Assembly: GCF_003053845.1 (NCBI RefSeq)
Contig: NZ_QAYG01000005.1
Location: forward strand, 124,001 to 188,000
Length of the DNA stretch: 64,000 nucleotides
DNA from: Breoghania corrubedonensis
GTDB lineage: Bacteria; Pseudomonadota; Alphaproteobacteria; Rhizobiales; Stappiaceae
Reading direction: 5' to 3'
Below, piece after piece: positions 35,458-43,870 of this stretch. The notes under the pieces are model-generated. The model did no database searches. It was not told the DNA's origin and was given only the letters and a program-made list of their open reading frames with translations. Made by a program: the position numbers and the translations under genes. The first letter of the stretch is position 1; every line of letters starts with the position of its first letter.

Positions 35458-36571
35458 GCTGAAGAAGCGTCCCGAACATTCGAAGGCGATGGCCATCGCC
35501 TCGCCGCTGATCGCCATCGCGCTGACGGTTGCCTTCGGCGCGATCCTGTTCGCGGTGCTGGGCTACGACCCGCTGAAGGCGCTCTATTCCTATTTCATCG
35601 AGCCGCTGACGGAAGCCTGGTCGCTGGAGGAACTCGCCTCCAAGGCCACGCCGCTGGTACTGATCGCGGTCGGCCTTTCGGTGGCGTTCCTGTCCAACAC
35701 CTGGAACATCGGCGCGGAAGGCCAGTACACGATGGGCGCCATCTTCGGCTCCATCATCCCGGTTTATTTCTGGCAGTGGGACGGCTGGATGGTGCTGCCG
35801 GCGATGATGATCATGGGCATGATCGGCGGCGCGCTTTATGGCGCGATCCCGGCCTTTCTGAAGACCCGCTTCGGCACCAACGAGATCCTGACCTCGCTGA
35901 TGCTGGTCTATGTCGCCGGCTTCTTCCTCGACTGGCTGGTGCGCGGCCCCTGGCGCGATCCCGGCGGCTACAATTTCCCCGAAACCCGCGATTTCTCAGA
36001 GGCCGCCATCCTGCCGCCGATGTTCGGCAACGGCGCGATGCACTGGGGAGCGGTCTTCGCGCTCGTCGCCGTCGTCGTCGTCGCCTTCCTGCTCGGCGGC
36101 ACACTCAAGGGCTTCGAGGTCAAGGTGCTGGGGCAGGCGGAGCGCGCGGGGGCGTTTGCCGGCTTTTCGCGGAAAAAGATGGTCTATTTCGGCTTCCTGC
36201 TGTCGGGTGCCTTTTCGGGGCTCGCGGGTATCGCCACGGTGTCGGGCACGGTGCAGCAGCTCCAGCCCTCGATCTCGCCGGGCTACGGCTTCACCGCGAT
36301 CATCGTCGCGTTTCTGGGAAGGCTCAATCCGGTCGGCATCCTCATCGCCGGGCTGATGCTGGCGCTGACCTATCTCGGCGGCGAGTCCGCGCAGGTGACC
36401 ATGGGCATCTCCGACAAGGTCGTGCGGGTGTTCCAGGGCATGCTGCTGTTCTTCGTGCTCGCCTGCGACACGCTGATCCTCTACCGGATCAGCCTCGTTT
36501 CGGGGCGCAGTTCCGCCGGCAAGGATGACGCGCCGCGCGAAAACCTCGTTCCGGCGGAGGAAGCGGTATGA
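35447..36571 (+). CDS. ABC importer permease 1 (BMP-type purine/nucleoside system)
   Basis: 374 aa with about ten membrane helices. It overlaps the ATPase gene by 11 bases. The blocks [54 protein letters not shown] and [17 protein letters not shown] match BPL_transp_2 permeases of the nucleoside/simple-sugar class. It pairs with permease 2 as a heterodimer in the inner membrane. Confidence 0.92.
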   Translation: MRLELKKRPEHSKAMAIASPLIAIALTVAFGAILFAVLGYDPLKALYSYFIEPLTEAWSLEELASKATPLVLIAVGLSVAFLSNTWNIGAEGQYTMGAIFGSIIPVYFWQWDGWMVLPAMMIMGMIGGALYGAIPAFLKTRFGTNEILTSLMLVYVAGFFLDWLVRGPWRDPGGYNFPETRDFSEAAILPPMFGNGAMHWGAVFALVAVVVVAFLLGGTLKGFEVKVLGQAERAGAFAGFSRKKMVYFGFLLSGAFSGLAGIATVSGTVQQLQPSISPGYGFTAIIVAFLGRLNPVGILIAGLMLALTYLGGESAQVTMGISDKVVRVFQGMLLFFVLACDTLILYRISLVSGRSSAGKDDAPRENLVPAEEAV

Positions 36572-37488
36572 CCATGTTCGAGGCCATCCTGCTGACCGTG
36601 ATCACCGCCTCCACGCCGCTGCTGCTCGCCGCCATCGGCGAACTGGTGGTGGAGCGCTCCGGCGTCCTCAATCTCGGCGTGGAAGGCATGATGGTGATGG
36701 GCGCCGTCATGGGCTTTGCGGGCGCGCAATGGACCGGCAATCCTTACGCGGGCATCGTCTGCGCGGTGCTGGCGGGCATGTTCATGGCGCTGATCTTCGC
36801 CTTCGTCACCCAGACACTGGTCGCCAACCAGGTCGCCTCGGGCCTTGCGCTGACGCTGCTGGGGCTGGGGCTTTCCGGCATGCTGGGCGAGGCCTTCGTC
36901 GGCCAGCCGGGCATCAAGCTGCCGGCGCTCGACATTCCCGGGATTTCCGACATTCCGTTCATCGGGCCGGTCTTTTTCGGTCAGGACCTGCTGGTCTATC
37001 TCTCCTTCGCGCTTGTCGTCGCGGTGACGTGGTTTCTGTTCGTCTCGCGCACGGGGTTGAAGCTGCGCGCCATCGGCGACAACCACGTCTCCGCCCATGC
37101 GCTCGGCATTCCCGTTGTCCGCTACCGCTATCTGGCGATCCTGTTCGGCGGTGCGTGCTCGGGGCTGGCGGGCGCCTATCTCAGCCTCGCCTACACGCCG
37201 CAATGGGTGGAGAACATGACCGCCGGGCGCGGCTGGATCGCGCTGGCGCTGGTCGTCTTCGGCTCCTGGCGGCCGTGGCGGGTGGTCGTCGGGGCCTATC
37301 TCTTCGGCGCGGTCTGGATCTCGCAGCTGCACCTGCAGGCGCTGGGCAGCGGCATCCCCTCGCAGTTTCTCTCGTCGCTGCCCTACATCGCGACGATCGT
37401 CGTCCTTGTCCTGATTTCCAGCAACCGCCGGCTGTCGCTGATCAACACGCCGGCGGCGCTCGGAAAGCCCTTCGTGCCGGAGCGTTAG
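36568..37488 (+). CDS. ABC importer permease 2 (BMP-type purine/nucleoside system)
   Basis: 306 aa. The start overlaps the permease 1 stop (ATGA); a second ATG two codons later is possible. VVERSGVLNLGVEGMMVMGAV, NQVASGLALTLLGLGLSG and RAIGDNHVSAHALGIPV are characteristic of the shorter permease of this transporter class. It forms the translocation channel with permease 1. Confidence 0.92.
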   Translation: MTMFEAILLTVITASTPLLLAAIGELVVERSGVLNLGVEGMMVMGAVMGFAGAQWTGNPYAGIVCAVLAGMFMALIFAFVTQTLVANQVASGLALTLLGLGLSGMLGEAFVGQPGIKLPALDIPGISDIPFIGPVFFGQDLLVYLSFALVVAVTWFLFVSRTGLKLRAIGDNHVSAHALGIPVVRYRYLAILFGGACSGLAGAYLSLAYTPQWVENMTAGRGWIALALVVFGSWRPWRVVVGAYLFGAVWISQLHLQALGSGIPSQFLSSLPYIATIVVLVLISSNRRLSLINTPAALGKPFVPER

Positions 37489-37555
37489 CGAGAAAGTCCC
37501 GGCACGGGCGAATGCGCACCCCAAACTCCAAAGGGAACCCAAAGGAACCATTGCC

Positions 37556-38620
37556 ATGAAGACAAAACTCTTTGCCGCAGCCGCACTGGCCCTCGGCCTT
37601 GCGACCGGCGCCGCCCAGGCGGAGCCGTTGAAGATCGGCTTCATCTACATCGGCCCGACCGGCGATTTCGGCTGGTCCTACCAGCACGACCAGGGCCGCA
37701 AGGCCATCGAGAAGGCGCTGGGCGACCAGGTCGAGACCACCTATCTGGAAAGCGTTCCGGAAGGCCCGGACGCCGAGCGCTCCATCGAGCGTCTGGCGCG
37801 CGCCGGCAACAAGCTGATCTTCACGACCTCGTTCGGCTACATGGACCCGACGCTGAAGGTCGCCAAGAAGTTCCCGGATGTGAAATTCGAGCACGCCACC
37901 GGCTACAAGCGCGCCGACAACGTCTCCACCTATTCCTCGCGCTTCTATGAAGGGCGCTACGTGATCGGCCAGATCGCGGCGAAGATGTCGAAGACCGGCA
38001 CCGCCGGCTACATCGCCTCCGTGCCGATCCCGGAAGTGGTGCGCGGCATCAACGCCTTCATGCTGGGTGCGCAGTCGATCAACCCGGACTTCAAGGTCAA
38101 GGTGATCTGGGTGAACTCGTGGTTCGATCCGGGCAAGGAAGCCGATGCGGCCAAGGCGCTGATCGACCAGGGCGTCGACATCATCGCCCAGCACACCGAT
38201 AGCCCGGCCGCCACGCAGGTCGCCGAGGAACGCGGCATCCACAGCTTCGGCCAGGCCTCCGACATGATCAAGTTCGGACCGAAGGCGCAGCTCACCGCGA
38301 TCGTCGACAACTGGAGCGACTATTACATCTCCCGCGCCAAGGCGGTGATCGACGGGACCTGGAAGTCGGAAGACACCTGGGGCGGCTTCGACAAGGAGAT
38401 GGTCCATCTGGCGCCCTTCACCAACATGCCGGACGACGTGAAGGCGATGGCGGAAGAAACCGAAGCCAAGATCAAGTCGGGCGAGCTGCATCCCTTCACC
38501 GGCCCGATCATGAAGCAGGATGGCTCCGAGTGGCTGAAGGACGGCGAAGTCGCCGACGACGGCACGCTGCTCGGCATGAACTTCTACATCAAGGGAATCG
38601 ACGACAAGCTGCCGCAGTAA
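37556..38620 (+). CDS. BMP-family (basic membrane protein/PnrA-like) periplasmic substrate-binding protein
   Basis: 354 aa with a Sec signal peptide (residues 1-22, MKTKLFAAA..AAQA). The mature part opens with LKIGFIYIGPTGDFGWSYQHD, the strongly conserved BMP start, followed by TTSFGYMDPTLKVAKKFPDV and DGTLLGMNFYIKGIDDKLP at the end. PnrA of Treponema binds purine nucleosides and relatives occur in purine-degradation loci. It delivers substrate to the two permeases. It is the last gene of the importer, 67 bases after permease 2, and should be expressed at a higher level. There is no lipobox. Confidence 0.93.
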   Translation: MKTKLFAAAALALGLATGAAQAEPLKIGFIYIGPTGDFGWSYQHDQGRKAIEKALGDQVETTYLESVPEGPDAERSIERLARAGNKLIFTTSFGYMDPTLKVAKKFPDVKFEHATGYKRADNVSTYSSRFYEGRYVIGQIAAKMSKTGTAGYIASVPIPEVVRGINAFMLGAQSINPDFKVKVIWVNSWFDPGKEADAAKALIDQGVDIIAQHTDSPAATQVAEERGIHSFGQASDMIKFGPKAQLTAIVDNWSDYYISRAKAVIDGTWKSEDTWGGFDKEMVHLAPFTNMPDDVKAMAEETEAKIKSGELHPFTGPIMKQDGSEWLKDGEVADDGTLLGMNFYIKGIDDKLPQ

Positions 38621-38639
38621 GGCGGGGTCGAACGCCGTT

Positions 38640-38671
38640 TTCTCCCGCATGACGAGGGATCTGCGGGAGAA
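38640..38671. terminator. Hairpin after the BMP gene, possible terminator or mRNA-stabilising stem
   Basis: A perfect 10-bp stem (TTCTCCCGCA with TGCGGGAGAA) with a 12-nt loop starts 20 bases after the stop codon. It is preceded by a short T run but not followed by one. It could end transcription inefficiently or protect the 3' end of the binding-protein mRNA. Confidence 0.4.
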
Positions 38672-38681
38672 GGAACATCCC

Positions 38682-38972
38682 GGCCGGACCACGGCCCGGC
38701 CGGGGCAGAGCGTTTTGTTTTTTCGGGAAAACGGTGGCCTGCGTCCCTCTCCCCCCTTGTGGGGGAGATGTCACCCGAAGGGTGACAGAGGGGGGTAGGC
38801 GGCAGGCTCGGAGCAAGCGGCTTCACCCCCCTCTGTCGGCTTTCGCCGACATCTCCCCCGCAAGGGGGGAGAGGGGAACAAGCGGCAACCGCTCGGGATC
38901 TGTCGGAGCCGTCCCGACCAGCATCATGCTCTGAGCGACCGCGGCCGTATCGGCCGTGAGACCGAATACCTT
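38682..38972. repeat. Direct repeat unit 1 containing a large cruciform (period 291)
   Basis: The unit begins GGCCGGACCACGGCCCGG and is repeated from 38973. Its centre is a very large inverted repeat. A 28-nt arm at 38745-38772 matches the reverse complement of 38848-38875 at 27 of 28 positions. A 13-nt arm at 38784-38796 is an exact reverse complement of 38825-38837. Smaller hairpins such as TCACCCGAAGGGTGA lie within. The sequence class is like dispersed intergenic mosaic elements of rhizobial genomes. Confidence 0.85.
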
Positions 38973-39197
38973 GGCCGGACCACGGCCCGGCCGGGGAAGG
39001 AGCATTTGGCTTTTCGGGAAAATTCGCCGCTTGCACCTCTCTCCCCCCTTGTGGGGGAGATGTCACCCGCAGGGTGACAGAGGGGGGTAAGGCGGCAGGC
39101 TCGGAGCAAGCGGCTTCACCCCCTCTGTCGGCTTTCGCCGACATCTCCCCCGCAAGGGGGGAGAGGGGAACAAGCGGCGACCGCTCGGAGCCGTCCT
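38973..39197. repeat. Direct repeat unit 2 containing a large cruciform (partial copy)
   Basis: It repeats unit 1 from the same GGCCGGACCACGGCCCGG start through both cruciform arms and the CAAGCGGC-ACCGCTCG segment, with scattered substitutions and single-base indels. It then lacks the last part of unit 1. Together the two units fill most of the 673-nt gap between the BMP gene and the xanthine permease. No gene is supported in this gap. The permease promoter should lie in the final 100 bases (39198-39293). Confidence 0.8.
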
Positions 39198-39293
39198 GAC
39201 ACCCTTGCTCGCAACGGATACGGGAACTGAGATCCGATACGCCGGCAAAAGATCGGCGAGGGATCAGGTCACATCTTCCATGGGGGACTATTC

Positions 39294-40640
39294 ATGTCTG
39301 AGGCTCAGCATCTCGGGGCAACGCCCGAGCAATTGCGCGATCCCGACTGGACGCCGTCGATCGAAAAGGCGGTGCCGCTCGGCATCCAGCACGTGCTGGC
39401 GATGTTCGTCAGCAATTTCACGCCATCCATTATCGTCTCGCTTGCCGCCGGCTATGCCTTCGGCTCGCCCGACATGGTCTATCTGGTTCAGATGGCGATG
39501 GTCTTTTCCGGCGTCGCCACGCTTATCCAGACCGTCAGCATCGGCCCTGTCGGCGCGCGCCTGCCGGTGGTGCAGGGCACCAGCTTCGCCTTCATTCCGG
39601 TGATGATCCCGGTGGTGAAGACCGCCGGAATGGCGGCGCTTTTCGGCGGCGTGGTCATCGGCGGCATCTTCCATTTCCTGATCGGCACGGTCATCGGCCG
39701 CTTCCGCAACGCGCTGCCGCCGCTCGTCACCGGTATCGTCGTCATCTCAATCGGTCTCGCGCTGATCCCGGTCGGCATCCAGTATGCCGCCGGCGGCGTG
39801 CCGCTGATGGGCAAGCCCGAATTCGGCACCCTGCAACACTGGGGGCTCGCCATCGTCGTCATCCTGGTCACCCTGGCCGCGAAGTTCTTCGGCAAGGGAA
39901 TGGTATCGACCGCCGGCGTGCTGATCGGCCTTCTGGCCGGCTATCTGGTGGCGCTGGCTTTCGGCATGGTGTCGTTTGCCCGTGTCGGCGGGGCCGAATG
40001 GTTTGCGCTGCCGCAGCCGTTTTCCTATGGCTTCGAGTTCAACATCGCGGCCGTTATCGGCATGTGCCTGATGGCGATCGTCTCGGCGATCGAGACCGTC
40101 GGCGACATTTCCGGCATCACCAAGGGCGGGGCGGGGCGCGAGGCGACAGATCGCGAGATCGGCGGCGGCACCATGGCCGATGGTCTTGGCACCGCGATCG
40201 CCGGCGTTTTCGGCGGTCTGCCGAACACCTCGTTCTCGCAGAATGTCGGGCTCGTCTCGATGACGGGCGTGATGAGCCGGCATGTGGTCACCTACGGCGC
40301 GATCTTCCTGATCGTCGCCGGTCTCGTGCCGAAAGTGGGCGCGGTGATTTCCACCATGCCCATCGCGGTGCTGGGCGGCGGCGTCATCGTCATGTTCGGC
40401 ATGGTGGTGTCGGCCGGCATCAACATGCTGTCCGACGTCCACTGGAACCGGCGCAACATGCTGATCCTGGCGATTTCGCTGTCGGTGGGTCTGGGCCTGC
40501 AGGCGGTGCCGGAATCGCTTCAGCATCTGCCGGCGACGCTCAAGGTTCTGCTGACCTCCGGTCTGCTGCCTGCAACGACGCTGGCCGTCGTCCTCAACCT
40601 CGTCCTTCCCGCCGAAGCGACGGATGCAAAGGCCGCCTGA
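39294..40640 (+). CDS. NCS2-family xanthine/urate:cation symporter
   Basis: 448 aa with about 14 helices. The NCS2 signature is intact: NTSFSQNVGLVSMTG (Gln-Asn-x-Gly-x4-Thr-Gly). The TM3 motif VQGTSFAFIPVM and the TM8 region FNIAAVIGMCLMAIVSAIETVGD are also present. The sequence resembles the xanthine/urate-selective (UacT/XanQ, PbuX-like) cluster more than uracil permeases. Placement directly before PuuD suggests urate or xanthine uptake. The start at 39294 follows GGGGGA. Confidence 0.92.
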   Translation: MSEAQHLGATPEQLRDPDWTPSIEKAVPLGIQHVLAMFVSNFTPSIIVSLAAGYAFGSPDMVYLVQMAMVFSGVATLIQTVSIGPVGARLPVVQGTSFAFIPVMIPVVKTAGMAALFGGVVIGGIFHFLIGTVIGRFRNALPPLVTGIVVISIGLALIPVGIQYAAGGVPLMGKPEFGTLQHWGLAIVVILVTLAAKFFGKGMVSTAGVLIGLLAGYLVALAFGMVSFARVGGAEWFALPQPFSYGFEFNIAAVIGMCLMAIVSAIETVGDISGITKGGAGREATDREIGGGTMADGLGTAIAGVFGGLPNTSFSQNVGLVSMTGVMSRHVVTYGAIFLIVAGLVPKVGAVISTMPIAVLGGGVIVMFGMVVSAGINMLSDVHWNRRNMLILAISLSVGLGLQAVPESLQHLPATLKVLLTSGLLPATTLAVVLNLVLPAEATDAKAA

Positions 40641-40655
40641 GGCCACGCGAACCGG

Positions 40656-40682
40656 CCGGCCCGGCGCGCGATGCCGGGCCGG
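40656..40682. terminator. GC-rich hairpin after the permease gene
   Basis: A perfect 10-bp stem (CCGGCCCGGC with GCCGGGCCGG) closes a 7-nt loop 15 bases after the stop codon. No T run follows, so it may be a weak terminator, or an mRNA-protecting stem between permease and puuD messages. Confidence 0.4.
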
Positions 40683-40768
40683 TCACGCATCAACCGATGA
40701 GCCGCCGACCGCGACGGGCGCCCGCGCCCGCTTCCAGATACTGCGGCCTTAAAAAGAAGAATCTTCCC

Positions 40769-41950
40769 ATGAGTGCCTTTATCGCCGATTGGCTCAATCT
40801 TCTCCTGCGCTGGGCGCACATGATCGTCGGCATCGGCTGGATCGGCACGTCCTTCTACTTCATCGCGCTCGATCTGGCGTTGAAGAAGCGGGAGGCGATG
40901 CCCGAAGGGGTGATGGGAACCGCCTGGGAGGTGCATGGCGGCGGCTTCTATCACGTTGAGAAATACGCGGTCGCGCCCAAGCAGCTGCCCGATGATCTCC
41001 TCTGGTACAAGTGGGAGGCGTATCTGACCTGGGTGACCGGCTTCGGCCTCCTGATGGTGCAATACTATTTCAAGGCGTCGAGCTACCTGATCGATCCGGG
41101 CGTGCTGGTGATGACGCCCGGCGAGGCGATCCTCATTTCCATCGCATCGCTTGCCGGCGGCTGGCTCGTCTACGATGCGTTGTGCAAGTCGCCGATCGGG
41201 CGCAACACGCCGCTTCTGGCGGCTTGCGTCTTCGCGCTGATCCTGGCGGCCGCCTACGGTTACACGCATGTCTTTTCCGGGCGCGGCGCGCTCATCCATG
41301 TCGGCGCCTTCATCGGCACGATCATGGCGGTGAACGTCTTCGGCGTGATCATCCCCAACCAGAAGAAGATCGCGGGCGCGCTGATGGCCGGCCGCGATCC
41401 CGATCCTGCGCTGGGCGCGAAGGGCAAGCAGCGCTCGGTCCACAACAACTACCTGACGCTGCCCGTTCTGGTGATGATGGTGTCGAACCATTATCCGATG
41501 CTCACAAACCATCCCCATTCGTGGCTGCTGGTGGCGCTGATCATCATCATCGGCGCGATGGTGCGCCATTTCCTCAACCGGCACGAGGCGGGTGATCCGC
41601 TCGCCAAGATCGTGTGGACGCTGCCGATCGCCGCCATCGGCCTTTTTGCCGCCATCGTCATGACGGCACCTAAAAGCATCGACGCCAGTGGCGCGGCGGT
41701 CTCCGATCGGGCGGTGCTGGCGCTGACCCACAAGCACTGCATCGCCTGCCATTCCGCCACGCCGACGAACGAACTGTTTGCAGAACCGCCCAATGGTGTG
41801 CAACTGGAGACCATTGATGAGCTGCACCGCTGGTCGGAGCAGATCCTGGCAATGGCCGTGCATTCGGACGCCATGCCGCTTGGCAACGAGACGGGCATGA
41901 CCGAGGAAGAGCGCAAGGAGCTGGGGGCATGGATCGCCCAGCAGCAATAG
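40769..41950 (+). CDS. puuD: PuuD-type membrane urate oxidase with a C-terminal cytochrome c domain
   Basis: 393 aa. Eight membrane helices make up the urate hydroxylase domain (WLNLLLRWAHMIVGIGWIGTSFYFIALD, EVHGGGFYHVEKY). The C-terminal 85 residues form a periplasmic c-type cytochrome domain with the haem motif CIACH near residue 324. It is unrelated to soluble uricase: urate is oxidised to 5-hydroxyisourate and electrons pass to the respiratory chain rather than producing H2O2. The start at ATG 40769 was chosen because the family begins with this helix. An open frame extends upstream but antisense-like, across the previous gene. uraH, which takes its product, is 12 kb upstream. Confidence 0.95.
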   Translation: MSAFIADWLNLLLRWAHMIVGIGWIGTSFYFIALDLALKKREAMPEGVMGTAWEVHGGGFYHVEKYAVAPKQLPDDLLWYKWEAYLTWVTGFGLLMVQYYFKASSYLIDPGVLVMTPGEAILISIASLAGGWLVYDALCKSPIGRNTPLLAACVFALILAAAYGYTHVFSGRGALIHVGAFIGTIMAVNVFGVIIPNQKKIAGALMAGRDPDPALGAKGKQRSVHNNYLTLPVLVMMVSNHYPMLTNHPHSWLLVALIIIIGAMVRHFLNRHEAGDPLAKIVWTLPIAAIGLFAAIVMTAPKSIDASGAAVSDRAVLALTHKHCIACHSATPTNELFAEPPNGVQLETIDELHRWSEQILAMAVHSDAMPLGNETGMTEEERKELGAWIAQQQ

Positions 41951-42010
41951 ACCAGTGCCGAAAGACCAGCACGGACAGCTGGCGCCAACAGGTTCGGACG
42001 AAACCAGACG

Positions 42011-43870
42011 ATGTCAGAAAGACCCGTGTTTCCGGTCGAACTCGCCGCGGTCAATGCGATGACCGCGGACGATTTCGTCCGTCATTTCGCCGATGTGGCG
42101 GAGCATTCGCCCTGGGTGGCTGAGGCGGCCGCGGAACTTCGCCCCTTCGCCGATGTTCCAAGCATGGTCGCGGGCTTCGAGGCTGCCATGCGCTCCGTCT
42201 CGCGCGACCGCAAGCTTGCCCTGATCCGCGCCCACCCCGATCTCGCCGGCAAGGCGGCCAACGCGGGAAAGGTGGCCGACGATTCCCGCCGCGAGCAGGC
42301 CGGCGCCGGTCTCGACACGTTGAGCGAGGACGAATTCGCCCGCTTCGAGCGTCTGAACGAGGCCTACAAGGTGCGCTTCGATTTTCCCTTCATCCTGGCG
42401 GTGAAGGGGGCGACGAAGTACCAGATCCTCAGCGCGTTCGAGGAACGCATCCGCAACGATCCCGAAACCGAATTCGCAACCGCGCTCACCCAGATCGCGC
42501 GCATTCTGCGTTTCCGCATCGAAGACCGCGTAACTGTGCACGGCCTTGGGGAAAAAACCGGGAAAGGACCGGGAGAGACAGCGGGCGGGTCTGTGGAGAA
42601 GCTTGGGGACAAGGCTGTGGATGGCCGGTTCGGTGTGCGGGCACAAGAGATGATCGAGGCGCTCGCGCGCCACACCAGTGACGAAGGCAAGCTCACCCGC
42701 CTCTATCTCTCGCGCGAACACAGGGCGGCGGCCGATGACGTGGCCGCGTGGATGCGGCAGGCGGGCTTGCAGGTGTCTGAGGACAACCTGGGGACGGTGC
42801 GTGGATATCTGTCGCCAAACGTGGCCGGCCGTTGCCGTGTGCTGCTGATAGGCTCGCACATCGACACGGTGCGCGACGGCGGCCGCTACGATGGAAATCT
42901 CGGCGTCGTCGCCGGCATCCTGGCAACCCACGGATTGGCCGAGCGCGGTGTGGAACGTCCCTTCGGCATCGAGGTGCTGGCCTTCGGCGACGAGGAGGGC
43001 GTGCGGTTTCCCACCACGTTGCTGTCGTCCTCGGCTGCCGCCGGTCAACTCGACTGGCGGGCCCTTCAGGCCGCGGACGCCGACGGCATCACCGTGCGCG
43101 AGGCGCTGACACGGTTCGGCTGCGATCCCGACCTCGCGGGTAGTGCCGCCTACGACCCGAAGGAAGTGTTGGGCTATCTCGAGGTTCATATCGAGCAGGG
43201 GCCTGTTCTGGAGAAGGAAAACCTTCCCGTCGGCATCGTCACCGCGATCGCGGGCGCGAGCCGGTTCCGAATCACGATTCGCGGGGAGGCTGGCCATGCC
43301 GGCACCGTTCCGATGGCGCTGCGCCACGATGCGCTGGCGGCCGCGAGCGAGCTTGTTCTCGCCGTCGAGGACATTGCCCGCGCAGGCGTGCGCGACAATC
43401 TGGTCGCGACTGTCGGCGAGATCTATGCGCATCCCGGCGCCGTCAACGTCATCCCCGGCGAGGTGCGCATGCCGCTCGACGTGCGCGCGGCGAACGATGC
43501 GGCGCGACAGGCCGCGATCGACACGATCCGGGCGCGGGCGCGGGCGATCGGCGCGCGCCGCGGCTGCGTCATCGGCATCGAACGTTTCCACGATGCCGAG
43601 ACGGCCCCTTGCGCACCCCACCTTCAAACTGCCATGGAACAGGCCATAACCGACATCGGCGTGAAACCGCTCAGGCTGATGTCGGGAGCAGGCCACGACG
43701 GCCAGGCGATGGTGAAACTGACCGATATCGGCATGATTTTCGTGCGCTGCCGGGCCGGGATAAGCCACAATCCGCTGGAACATGCCTCTGTCGAGGACAT
43801 GGGCACGGCCGTCGAGGTTCTCGTGCGAACGATAGAAAAGCTGGCGCAGCAGGAGAGGAACGTCCGATGA
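42011..43870 (+). CDS. Fusion of OHCU decarboxylase (UraD) and allantoate amidohydrolase (AllC)
   Basis: 619 aa. Residues 1-175 are a complete UraD: RPFADVPSMVAGFEAAM, the catalytic His75 in RAHPDLAGK, and FPFILAVKG. After a Gly-, Lys- and Glu-rich linker (about 176-212), residues about 213-610 form an M20-type Zn amidohydrolase of the allantoate/carbamoylase class, with GSHIDTV, DGNLGVVAG, FGDEEGVRFP, LEVHIEQGPVLE and SGAGHDGQAM. UraD converts OHCU to S-allantoin. AllC hydrolyses allantoate to ureidoglycine or ureidoglycolate, CO2 and ammonia. The two domains are not consecutive in the pathway: allantoinase lies between them and is not in this window. The next gene overlaps the stop (ATGA). 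Confidence 0.93.
   Translation: MSERPVFPVELAAVNAMTADDFVRHFADVAEHSPWVAEAAAELRPFADVPSMVAGFEAAMRSVSRDRKLALIRAHPDLAGKAANAGKVADDSRREQAGAGLDTLSEDEFARFERLNEAYKVRFDFPFILAVKGATKYQILSAFEERIRNDPETEFATALTQIARILRFRIEDRVTVHGLGEKTGKGPGETAGGSVEKLGDKAVDGRFGVRAQEMIEALARHTSDEGKLTRLYLSREHRAAADDVAAWMRQAGLQVSEDNLGTVRGYLSPNVAGRCRVLLIGSHIDTVRDGGRYDGNLGVVAGILATHGLAERGVERPFGIEVLAFGDEEGVRFPTTLLSSSAAAGQLDWRALQAADADGITVREALTRFGCDPDLAGSAAYDPKEVLGYLEVHIEQGPVLEKENLPVGIVTAIAGASRFRITIRGEAGHAGTVPMALRHDALAAASELVLAVEDIARAGVRDNLVATVGEIYAHPGAVNVIPGEVRMPLDVRAANDAARQAAIDTIRARARAIGARRGCVIGIERFHDAETAPCAPHLQTAMEQAITDIGVKPLRLMSGAGHDGQAMVKLTDIGMIFVRCRAGISHNPLEHASVEDMGTAVEVLVRTIEKLAQQERNVR

Noticed and set aside
38682-39197. CRISPR-like array from the direct repeats
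   Set aside because: There are only two units with a period of 291 nt, no spacer/repeat alternation and no cas genes. They are cruciform elements.
40520-41947. 475-codon minus-strand frame opposite puuD and the end of the permease
   Set aside because: Rich in His, Arg and Gln, with no motif. PuuD on the + strand is complete and recognisable.
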